This document shows positions 11,618 through 21,477 of a DNA stretch of 64,000 nucleotides, piece after piece. Source of the stretch: Isoetes taiwanensis (Eukaryota; Streptophyta; Lycopodiopsida; Isoetales; Isoetaceae); the NCBI GenBank assembly GCA_021234155.1, contig JAJEKV010000032.1, positions 13,532,283 through 13,596,282 of the forward strand, given 5' to 3'. Position 1 is the first letter of the stretch, and each line of letters begins with the position of its first letter. The notes beneath the pieces were generated by a model, which did not search any database, was not told where the DNA came from, and was given only the letters and a program-made list of their open reading frames with translations. Position numbers and translations under genes: made by a program.

Positions 11618-11647
11618 GCCCGGCAACGCCGGGCACACGTTTACTAG
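11618..11647 (+). mobile_element. Helitron 3' terminus (hairpin + CTAG)
   Basis: A perfect 7-bp stem (GCCCGGC / GCCGGGC) with an AAC loop at 11618-11634 is followed after 9 bases by CTAG, and then T. This is the canonical Helitron 3' end: a GC-rich hairpin about 10 nt from CTRR, next to the host T. Confidence 0.88.
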
Positions 11648-11722
11648 TCTTATATTAAGTTCTCGATGCCAAAGGCACCCCTCGTGGTTTCATTGTGAAA
11701 TCCAATAACAAATGATCTAATA

Positions 11723-12055
<333 letters not shown>

Positions 12056-12599
12056 AACATATATAAGGCAGTTACATTTTCTGTTTGATTGTAATATTTT
12101 TTCCCCAGCAATAAGTTTGGTGGCGACACGTATCTGAGAAAAACCTGGAAGAGACACGTATCTTTTGAAAAAAAAGGGGGTGGGGGAAGAGTGACGTACC
12201 TTTCTTCCTCTGCAAGCAATCCGGCCATTGCTTTCGCCCGGCCGGCAATGGGGCAATCGGGCTTCTTTTCGCTTCCGCCCGATTAGCCATAGCTTCTTCG
12301 TGCTTCTTATTCTTGATTTGTAATGCATTTGGCCCTTTTGGGTTTTGTGTAGTTCAGAGAAAGGAAGATTGGGGTATAACAATGCGCCATAACAACATGG
12401 CGTGTGAAATGGGTCTAAGTTTGTAAAATTGGCTTTCTTTTTATGTCATTCTTGGTGGCAATGACTATTGCTCTGCCAGAGTTGAGCGCCTCCACGAAGC
12501 GGGGCTTTAGAGGGCTTGAGCATTTTTGGCGTCATGTTTATTTAGAGCGGGTTCCAAAGATAATCAATTTATTGCAAATTTGGTTTTCGAATGTGGAAA

Positions 12600-13540
12600 G
12601 TTTAAAGGCGGCCTCGAAAAAATTTGCTTTTCAATTGTCATACATCGGGAAACTCTACACGAGAACTCTATTATAGGTGCATTAGGTCGAATGATGTTCA
12701 CTCTCGGGGGTTTCTCAACCCTTTGGATAAATTTCACGGACGGGTTGAGGATGTTGAACTCTACTTTAATTGCCGTGACGGACCTCAAATTTAAAAGAGA
12801 CTTTGAGTCCGGTGATATTCCACCGCCTTTATTTGGCTCTTTGTATACGGATGAACACTTTGACATCCCATTTCAGATTTTTCATTTTGGGGATGGTAAG
12901 CAAGTTGCGTTTATCGATTGTTTTCTTGGACAAACTACCAACTAACTTTTCTTTATGGAAATAGGCCCGAAATTAAAATTAAGTCATGGAAAGATGAGCT
13001 TATAAGCATTGATGCGAGCTCACAAAAATGAAGTGGGCGGACAAAGATGGCTATGCACATTGGGGGAAACCGTGGACAAGTGACATTGTGACGGTTGCTC
13101 AAATGCAACTCAAATGATCATCAAGCACACATTTATGCACGGGATTTGGGTGAAAAAAGATGGATTTGGAGGATTCTAGACTCAAGAATCGGTGTGACCA
13201 TAAGTATAATATATATGTAGAAGGATATGCAGTGCGAAGTTACAAATACTTATTGTTGTTAGCCATAAATGGCAAGTATTATGAATTCTTCACGAGGGGC
13301 CTAGTCCCATATAAGGATTTTCGCCAATTGAAGCGGATGACAAGTTGTGTGGATCCAACAGAGTGCGGTTGAGCGGGGGAAATTCACATCCCACCGAGCC
13401 ACGATTATGGGTTCCAGAGGGCGTGAGTTTGTTCAAGAACATCTTAATATGGATCGTGTCTATGAATACATGTTCCTTCTCTTACGTGAGTATGCAAAGC
13501 TGAGAAGTTCAATCCGCAGGTACCTCCGAGGATCGATCGT
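12600..13540 (+). pseudogene. Captured DUF821 (Rumi/CAP10-like) O-glucosyltransferase exons
   Basis: In order the frames give MFTLGGF, HGRVEDVELYFNCRDGPQI, GDIPPPLF, TDEHFDIPF, then an intron (12896-12964, GT...AG, 69 nt). After it come PEIKIKSWKDEL, WADKDGYAHWGKPW, DSRLKNRCDHKYNIYVEGYA, YYEFFTRGLVPYKDF and GREFVQEHLNMDRVYEYMF. This is the order of conserved blocks in plant DUF821 proteins, Golgi/ER protein O-glucosyltransferases related to Rumi. The signal anchor and N-terminus are missing, and several frame changes occur. Some frame changes lie where the family would have CAG or TGG, so the true degree of decay is unclear. The retained intron shows DNA-level capture and not retroposition. 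It is in the sense orientation of Helitron A. Confidence 0.82.
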
Positions 13541-13609
13541 CATGTCCCAAAATGATATTATGTGTTGCCAATCCTACGGAGAGATTTTTTCTTCTCCGGT
13601 CTTCCCGAG

Positions 13610-16245
13610 TTGAGCAACTATATTTATGTTGCATTGCGAATTGTGGGAGAGGCAAACATTGGGTGGCTTTTTGTTGACCATGTGTTATCTTTGGAATGTG
13701 TAAAATCCCAAGGCGGTGGGTCAAACGGACTCATATAATGTTCTTGAAAATGTCTTTGGTGACGGTGCATAAGCAATGATCTTTGTAGATCTTGCTTCAC
13801 AAGGTAATCTTTTGCTATTTAATCATTGAGGGAAAAGAAATACCCATTATGAGGTACAACATTGTTATGACATGTGAAAACCGGCTATTCGATGCGGGGA
13901 TGTGCGAGGGCCTTATGCCTGGCCGATGAAGAGAGCTTGGTGATGAAATCATCGGGAGACATTACGGTCTGATAGTAACTTCAAAGATTAATGAAAGAGC
14001 TACTTTGCCATTTTTTTTTGCGAGAATAGTTTGGTATAACATTAGGAGGATGTACCAATTATTTGCTACTCTTTTCATGTCTGCAAAGATACGGATAGCC
14101 GTCTCAATGGTCTTCTTCATGGCCATTCTTTGTGTTTACAATGTTAAAACTAAGCGCTAAGGCTCACATCCGAATGTTTACTTTCGTCTTTTAACAAGTG
14201 TCAACAAAGGGAAGGTGCAATTTGGTGACCAATTGGCAAACTACAAAATATTATTATTTGTCTTTGTTCATTTGTATGAATTCATTTTTGTCCATAAAAG
14301 AAAAGAAGCCATGAATATTCCTAACAGAGTATGCAGATTATTATGAAAGAGAAATCTATAACTTGGTAGCATCCGGCCAATTTTATAGGTTAGCTTTTGC
14401 CATAGAAGCTGATTTTGTTAGATTTCCCTTTCGAAGTTGTCTTGAGATTTTGTTGTCTATGCTTCCTTCAACGATTACTTGGATCCTACTTGGGATATTA
14501 TTGGTATCGACTAATGACCTTCATACAGAGCTGCCATAGATGCATGCATTTTTGTCATTGAACACGGTTGGATAGAGGCTTTTTCAAACCTGTCTTTGCA
14601 CAACTAATAAGGATGGAAAACATACCTTTGCAAAAATAATGCTTGGTCGCCTCAAGAGAGAGGGGGAATTGATAATGGGTTGAATCTGCGGTGTTCGGTT
14701 ATTGGCACAAGAAGAGCACGGAGATGCATGGTGGTGGCTCGAGGTGGTTCTTTGGAAGACCCTTGGATCGTGCTTATAAATGAAAAAATGTCCACCTTGT
14801 GAGAGCTAGATTTTGTGAAGCACATTTAAAATACTTTTTCTTATGCATTTGCAATCGATCTGCAGTAGGAGGCGGTTGCAACAATTGGAGGGAGTTGCAA
14901 CAATTTGTTGTATGCATTGAGTATGCGAATGGAGGTGATGGAGTTGTAAGCACGAATCAAGCGCCAATCTCCTCGCTTGCGGTATCAACTTTAACATTTT
15001 ATTGGCGTTTTGCATTCCTATGTTGTCTGTAACTCCAAAATGTTTTGCTCACAATGGATGAGGTGACATCAATCATTACGGTTTGTCCTTGCCGGAGGAC
15101 TTAAAACACGAACTATATATTGATTTTCTAGCCATCGATTTGAGAGAGAGTTTGGTTATGCATAGAATGGGATCCCTTTAGGTCATGGTTTGCGGAGGAG
15201 AGAGCGGCTAGTTCAAGGTTGCATATGTTCATCATGATTTTGAGGCAACAAAATGCGGTGAATAAATTTTCTACCAACCTACCACCTATTTAACGTTCTA
15301 AATTTGCCATGAATATTCCTTTCCTAAGATTAACATTACAAACATTGATTTATCTTTATTCTATTAAAATGGCCATTAAAGGCACGCAATTGGCGACAAA
15401 TAGCAAACTAGGTGCACCTTGCAACAATGCAATCAGTTATTTTTAATTGAAACTTTGTAGAATAGAATAGCCTTTGTTAGAAAAAAGCATAACATTCTTC
15501 ATAAGCACTTTGAGATATTGTTTCTCAAGTAGTTGAAAAAGCATCATGCAAAGCATCATGCAATGTTGCCATGCAAAACCTATTGGGAAACATGATTTTT
15601 GCTTTGTTTTCTCTTTATGCATTTTTAGTTCATCTTCATGTCGTTGAAAGTTTCATACTTTCGATGAACTCATCAGCGTGTTGCTTTCTAGTGATGTTCC
15701 TAAAATAAGTACCACGATATTTTGTTCAAAAGTTTCAGTTTTCATTTGCATCTTCATGTAGACTTATCGATAATTTCTTCACGAGAACATTATGCGTAAT
15801 AAGGTCCTCTATGAAAGGCCAAGTTTAATGGCTGCGCAAAAAAGAGGTGGTATGCAATAAGGTCCTCTATGAAGGGCCAAGCTTCTTCGGTCGCAAAATG
15901 AGGTGGTGCTCATGACAACTAATAGTATGGGTTCTTAATAAAGGAAATGAGATCGCATGTAATTTGTATCTCTTGGAGAACGCCATGTAACTATAGAGTG
16001 AACAAATTCACACATCGTTGTGGGCTTTTCATTCGTAGCGTACTTTATGTGCCATTCCTTGATATGAAGCCATTTCTTTGGAAATTCATTTGGCAATGGT
16101 GGTGTTTTCTTTAGTATGTTTGTGGCTATTTAGGATAATTTGTTGCTTTATTTCTCAGCAACAATTCATGGCTTAACTTATAGAAGAGTGGGCATAGCCA
16201 AGTGAACCATTAATTCTTCCCGTCTGGCCAAGTGAACCTTTAGCA
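13610..16245. other. Helitron A interior without assigned genes
   Basis: Several plus-strand segments look coding-like. One is 15060-15180 with LSLPEDLKHELYIDFLAIDL, and another is 14890-15030. I do not recognise the families. They may be further exons of captured genes. The remainder is AT-rich with no RNA gene seen. Confidence 0.35.
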
Positions 16246-16306
16246 GGGGGTTGAAGAAGAGAAACGTTCGCGGCGGCCTTGGCCGCCGCGATAAGTTTCT
16301 TGTAGT
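16246..16306 (+). repeat. GC-rich hairpin repeat, plus-strand copy
   Basis: The stem CGCGGCGGCC / GGCCGCCGCG with a TT loop (16269-16290) is flanked by GGTTGAAGAAGAGAAA on the left and GATAAGTTTCTTGTAG on the right. Stem and flanks match the reverse complement of 5041-5104. It directly precedes the Helitron-5'-like sequence at 16299. Confidence 0.65.
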
Positions 16307-16360
16307 AATAAAAGCAAAATGTAGTGTGTGCATAGCATCTCGGCCGTTAATTTTGTTTGT
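16298..16360 (+). mobile_element. Internal Helitron 5' end-like sequence
   Basis: AATAAAAGCAAAATGTAGTG and the following CATCTCGGCCGT match bases just inside the 5' end of Helitron B (about 40268-40315). Similarity resumes at 16360-16515 against 40920-41070 (TGAAAACTT...CCCGCCTCGACATCAAT). A TC is present at 16298-16299, but the preceding base is T, not A. This marks either a nested element or an older 5' terminus inside Helitron A. Confidence 0.6.
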
Positions 16361-16515
16361 GTGAAAACTTTTATTCTAAGCCGTTAAATAATTAGTTATT
16401 ATTTTGTCCACTAGGTCAATGCATGAATGCATGCCAGAACGACGTGAACGATCCTGCCCTGCCCTGCCGAACCAAATCTACAGATGAGTCTCCCGCCTCG
16501 ACATCAATCGCCCTG

Positions 16516-16941
16516 CCCCTAGATTTTGTTTTTCCCAAAATTTGAACGAGAGTGCTGGCGCCTTAGGTTTCATTCTAATGCAAACACAAAGGCTTTGTTT
16601 ACCCATCTTGGCTTGGTGTTATAGGGACTAAATCCTTCGGGTTGGGCATTCTTAGGTTGGAGAACACTGTTAGGTAGATCACTGGTGTGACGAACGGGGC
16701 TATCCGTGCAGCTTGGATCAGCGGCAAAAGCTTTCCTGTCATTTGTAACAGAAACTGGAATGTCAGCTTGATGTTCGGTTGGAACGTTCGCAGTGAAGAA
16801 GGTCGAATGTGAATGTTGAAGGCTCACCTGGTGATCTATCTCCCGGCCTCACAGGACTCCATTTCAGACACTCTGGCTATCAGGCAAGGAACCATTATTT
16901 TCTTCACTTTTGTACCTTAATAATTTATTCTATCCATCCCA
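16516..16941. other. Upstream region of the DPH4-like frame
   Basis: A minus-strand open frame (16827-16570, 85 codons) has no recognisable domain and is probably a chance frame. The region likely represents captured 5' flank or untranslated leader of the J-protein gene. Confidence 0.3.
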
Positions 16942-17520
16942 ATGACCACCCATTACGAGGTCTTAGATGTGTCCCCTGATGCTTCTACTGCCCACATTCG
17001 GCAAAAGTATCATCAAGCCATTCTCAATTTGCATCCTGATAAGGTTCAGGGGAAGAAGGATGATGTGGATAATTATAGTGGAGGTTGCAGTGAAGCTTTC
17101 ATTAGGGTTAGGTCAGCATGGAATGTTCTCAAGGATTCGGATTCCAGAGCTCAATATGATAAGATTCTGGCATCGAATGCCTTAACTGGGATAAGGGTAG
17201 GGGATGTTGTGGCATTGGAGGAAATGGATACTCAAAGAACAGATGATTCTATGGAGGTTGAGTTCTTTTGTGAATGCCGATGTGGACATTTTTATGTTAT
17301 TTCTGAAATGACGCTAAGGGACCGAGGATTTGTAATACAAGATGAGGCAAAGACAGCATCCAGTCAACTTGGAATGACGGATTTGAAAGAACTCAAAGAA
17401 GACTATAGAGAGAGGTCAGAAATACAGTGTACAAAAGCATCGACAAAGGAAATCAACCCAATCATGCTCTTGCCATGTAATTCTTGTTCCCTCTATTTGC
17501 AGGTTCGTAACTATTGTTGA
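16942..17520 (+). CDS. DPH4-like J-domain protein (diphthamide synthesis), intact frame
   Basis: This 192-residue frame has an N-terminal J domain (residues about 4-75) with the HPD tripeptide at 31-33. A C-terminal DPH-type (CSL) zinc finger follows, with ligands C112 and C114 (ECRCGHFYVISE) and C179 and C182 (LLPCNSCSLYL). That pairing is diagnostic of DPH4/DNAJC24, a cytosolic Fe-binding J-protein that supplies electrons for the first step of diphthamide formation on elongation factor 2. Length is close to plant and animal homologues (about 150-175 residues). The first ATG follows an AT-rich leader and begins MTTHYEVLDV, as expected for a J domain. The whole gene lies inside Helitron A in its sense direction. 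Odd points are the absence of visible lesions, unlike the neighbouring cargo, and an end (QVRNYC) that could instead be read-through into an intron at 17502. Expression is unknown. Confidence 0.85.
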   Translation: MTTHYEVLDVSPDASTAHIRQKYHQAILNLHPDKVQGKKDDVDNYSGGCSEAFIRVRSAWNVLKDSDSRAQYDKILASNALTGIRVGDVVALEEMDTQRTDDSMEVEFFCECRCGHFYVISEMTLRDRGFVIQDEAKTASSQLGMTDLKELKEDYRERSEIQCTKASTKEINPIMLLPCNSCSLYLQVRNYC

Positions 17521-18796
17521 TCTCATAGTTTTCCAGCTATATAATTGGCTCTTTCAGTAGAATTGACATAACTTTTAATAATGAAATTATTTCTCCTTGT
17601 GGATTGAGGAGATTACATCCATTTGGTCTGAACTTTTAGTTTCTTGTGTATCATCATCTAGACAATATATACAGAAAAGCCAGGCACTTGAAAAAAGAAA
17701 GGCCATCTGAAGCAAGCCATGCATCTCAATACCGCCGTTGAGCAGTTGAAATGTTTCTCCCTATTGATTTCTCATTAGTGAAAAACCACGCAGCATGGCC
17801 AGATGGAATCATTTCTTGCACTAACTTTCCTTGACTTTAGCCATAGCATCTTTGATTGGAAATGAAACAAACCCATTCGGTTTGTCAACACAGAAATAGC
17901 ATATCATTTTTCTTGCATATCTTCTTGGTTATTCTGTGTTCTGATTTGGAATCTGTGTCTAATGCCTAAGGTATTCACTGGAAAAGTTATTCACTGGAAA
18001 ACCTTACTTAAATTCTAAACGTCACAATATACTGAAGCATTTCTCTGCTTTATGCTGTTTCTTTCTACTGTGATCTCTCAAACAGGCAAATCATTCTATG
18101 AAACATTATCTTCTGGGCAAATTCGCGCGCATTGTATAGAGTACGTAATTGGAGAAAACTCAAATGGTGAGAGCAGAAGTGGACCCAGAAAGACTCTGCT
18201 TTGAGCCTTCGACTGCTTAGTTTTGAAGATCAAAACGCACTGCAGTGACAATGATAATCTGATTGCTGGCTGGCTTGATGTGAGCTCTTGCATCATTTGA
18301 AAATCTTTGTTTGTTGGGACAAATTGACGCCTTCTCACATATCAAATGTGTTCATGCCCATATTTTAGCAGGTTTGACAAAACTACCTTCTTAACAATCT
18401 TTTGATTACTATATATGGATAATGCGGCATGTCTGACAGATTGCAGAGCTTTATTTGCAAGAATCCACTCCAGAATGTATACTCGTGCCGTAGTATTTTA
18501 GGGTTTTCTTTTGAGCTTTTTGTCAACGGGTTTAGAGGAGCTAGCCCGGATTTGGTGCAAGGGCCCAGATTTAGAGCACAAATTAAGCTTCTACTTGGAT
18601 GAGCCAGCCCGGATTTAGTGCAAGCGCCCAGATTTGGGGTCGTTTGGAGCGAGTTATTTTGGCCATAAATCATACAGAGGTTCCTTTAGAAGAACTTGTT
18701 GCTGCTAATCATTTGGCTTGGTATGTAAACTCCCTCTAAGATCACTGATGCTTTCATCTACAAAATAATTTTCTCTACTTGGATCTTCTATTATGA
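17521..18796. other. Non-coding part of Helitron A with small repeats
   Basis: No gene was recognised. A GCCCGGATTTRGTGCAAG block followed by GCCCAGATTT occurs twice, near 18545 and 18606. The rest has the T-rich character of introns or 3' flank captured with the J-protein gene. Confidence 0.45.
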
Positions 18797-19237
18797 ATGA
18801 CGGACTTTGCTGCCCTATATCCAACCGAGACTTCCATAATAGAATGCGAGGAGGAAGCGTATAGTGGTTTAGATTCTGTTGGTGTATTAGGCTGTCAGCT
18901 TATTTGTTTATGTAGCTCCCGTGGATTTCTGGTTGAATCATCTCAGGCATTCAATAAAGTTATAGGATCAACGGTGTATGTTTGGAGTGCAATTATTTCT
19001 GCAAATGCTGACTTAGGAGATGCTGCTACTGCTCTTCATCTATATGCTGCAACACAATTTTCACATGTAAGCAATGATATCTATGTATATGTTGCCACCC
19101 TGAAAGCATGCACCTTAGTATCAAATCTTCAGGAGGGAAAATTAATCCATGAATACATCATTCAAAGTGGGAATGGGTTCCAGTATGATGTTTTTGTTGC
19201 AAGCACTCTGGTGGATATGCATGCAAAATGCACATAA
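18797..19237 (+). pseudogene. Captured PPR protein fragment (PLS type)
   Basis: The C-terminal two thirds of this 146-codon frame carries VYVWSAIISANADLGDAATA, then ATLKACTLVSNLQEGKLIHE, then QYDVFVASTLVDMHAKC. These are successive P, L and S-type pentatricopeptide motifs of the plant organelle RNA-editing/processing family. No transit peptide, no E or DYW domain and only about three repeats are present, against a dozen or more in a complete protein. The frame stops right after MHAKC, a typical repeat end. It is in the sense orientation of Helitron A, so it is very likely a captured fragment. The N-terminal 50 residues are not recognisable. Confidence 0.78.
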
Positions 19238-19659
19238 TTTTTCTGGATGCCAGGTACTTGATCGATATAATGCCTTTCTTTACCTTGCATCTTATCTACC
19301 TAATAACATGTTTGCTCTTCAAGGAGGCTGAGATTACAGCTTTTTTGTTAATCATTTTTGAAGCCTTCTGTGATGTCGCACACAAGTCGCAATTCAAGTA
19401 TCCCTTCTCAAGGTTAGATTTTTGTCACTAGCAGCTACTGGTGCAAAAGTCCTTCAATACTAGGAAATGCGGTTGCAAAATCAGAAACTATCATTATGTA
19501 AATGTGTTACTTCACATAGCAACTTTTCTTTAGATGCATTACACGTCCAAGAAGACTTTGATACATAATGGCTGAATGAGAAGTGACGCTTTTAAAACTG
19601 GCATAGTTTGTAATCTATTTCACTCAAATACAATAGTAGCTACTTTTACATTTACAGCA

Positions 19660-20181
19660 GGAGGCGCAGAACTAGATGCTTGGGCTGCATCTCATGACAA
19701 TGCTTCTTTGAAACTGCATCCTCTGCCACCTATTCTATCTGGCAGATTGGATCCATTGTACAGAAAATGTCGTAGAAATTTTTCACTATCCAGTCTTCCA
19801 GCGAAAATTTCATGGCCAAATGGTGCTGAACTGTACATTTCACCACTGTGGATTCCTGAACATGGTGAAATGCTGCCATCTTGAAATCCCTGGTCCAGAG
19901 ATAACTCTTGGAATGAAAAAAGCAGTTCCTCCTATCTTTCATCCAGCAATCCTGCATCTACTTTTTCCCGTATTACAAGCCGTGAAAGCTACACCTCTAT
20001 TGACACAAGCACAACAACAGATTCAACTCAGCTGGTCTTGGTAGAGAAGGAAGATGAAAATAAGGTATATTAGGCCGCCATCACTACGTTGTGGTCTTCA
20101 TTGTTTAAGATGCAATTTTTTCTGCAGGTCAAAGATGAAGTGTTTGTGCAGGAAGCAAACACTGATATAGTCTTCAAATAA
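19660..20181 (+). pseudogene. Last exons of an unidentified captured gene
   Basis: Open sequence at 19660-19770 (KLHPLPPILSGRLDPLYRKC) is followed by a serine/threonine-rich exon (about 19900-20064: SSSSYLSSSNPASTFSRITS, then SREST-like text) ending at AAG|GTATAT. An acceptor TTTCTGCAG at 20119-20127 leads to a last exon VKDEVFVQEANTDIVFK and a TAA at 20179-20181. The splice signals and continuous frame across the intron support a real gene tail. I do not recognise the family. A frame break lies near 19880. Confidence 0.5.
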
Positions 20182-21440
20182 TGATACTCAGTTTCTTGAA
20201 ACCTTCAAGTTGGTCATGTTGTTTTTATATTCTACATATCTATGAAATCCGCATGTGAACACGAGATCTCCTTGTAAATTACATGAATTATCTAGCTTCT
20301 CGGGTGGTTCATTTAAGTCAGTTCACCATGCAGTTGTGCCAACCAGCTTGAGAAATAGTATATGTTCCAATAGCTTGTGCATTATTTATAGGTAGATAAT
20401 ATATGTTCCTTGAAGCACACACCATCTCTGATATTTTGCTGTTATGCATAGTCTATTTTGCAAAGGCAATATTTAATGTTAATGCTATGTATGTGTTCCT
20501 TACCGACGACTTGCACTTCTCATTTCTTTACGCATGACCATAACCATTATTCTCCAGAATATGACATCTTCATGGCCCTAGAACAAGTTTTAGCCACATT
20601 CTCCAAGACAATGCTACAAAAATCAAAACAATAATGTGCAACTATATGGTATTTCTAATGCATTATGTCTACAATTGAATTTATAGTCACTTTCCGCATC
20701 TAACGTTTTTGCAACATGTCTGCAAATGGATCCTTTGAGTTACTTATTCCACATCTAAGGTTATGCTTGAATTCGATTGCCACAATCTTCAATTACTGAC
20801 ATTAGAGTTCACCGCACATAGTGAATATTACCCAACCAGGCAATCCAAAAGAATACCAAAACGAACTGTGTCCTACTGACCAATAAGAAGTCTAGCAACA
20901 GTCTTCTCATATGTAAAAATGATGTTCGTCTTTGTAAAGTGTACATTAATACCGTGGCACAGATCAACATCTTTATACTACTATATGCCTTAATTTCTTC
21001 ATTTCATTCAATTTCTGACATAAAATGCATATTTGACCAAGTTGCATCCTTGTAATATAAAGTACTCATGTGCCTTGAGTGTTATTCGATGCTTTAAAGG
21101 AAGGCCATGGCACAACAATGACCTTAATCTTTTTGGAGTTCCCTATAAGTTCTCTTTCATAACTCTTGGCAATAGAGATCCAACTTACAACTTGCCACGT
21201 AGTGCATATAAAGAAAAGAAATATTTCTAGATGGTTATAAGCAATATAAATATCTCACACAATGGAGGGTGCAAGACAAATGAAGGTAGAATCCAATTGT
21301 CCAATGACTGGGTACAAAACTTTATAAGGTTCAAACTTTAATATTTATTAGGAGATAAATGAAGGGCCATTATACATATCAAATTTTAACATGTTCTCAA
21401 CTTTTTATCCACTATTTTTATTAGTTGTTTAATTTATACT
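20182..21440. other. 3' portion of Helitron A, non-coding
   Basis: AT-rich DNA with no supported gene. Short frames at 21033-21230 and similar places are not recognisable. Confidence 0.45.
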
Positions 21441-21447
21441 CGACAAA

Positions 21448-21477
21448 AAGCCCAGCAACGCTGGGCACTTTTTCTAG
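21448..21477 (+). mobile_element. Helitron A 3' terminus
   Basis: A GCCCAGC-AAC-GCTGGGC hairpin is followed by ACTTTTT, CTAG and host T. The last ~35 bases are almost identical to the end of Helitron B (44757-44788), so the two elements share a 3' end family. Confidence 0.9.

Noticed and set aside
16570-16827. 85-codon minus-strand frame upstream of the J-protein gene
   Set aside because: Composition is mildly protein-like, but it has no recognisable domain or splice context and overlaps the probable leader of the plus-strand gene.
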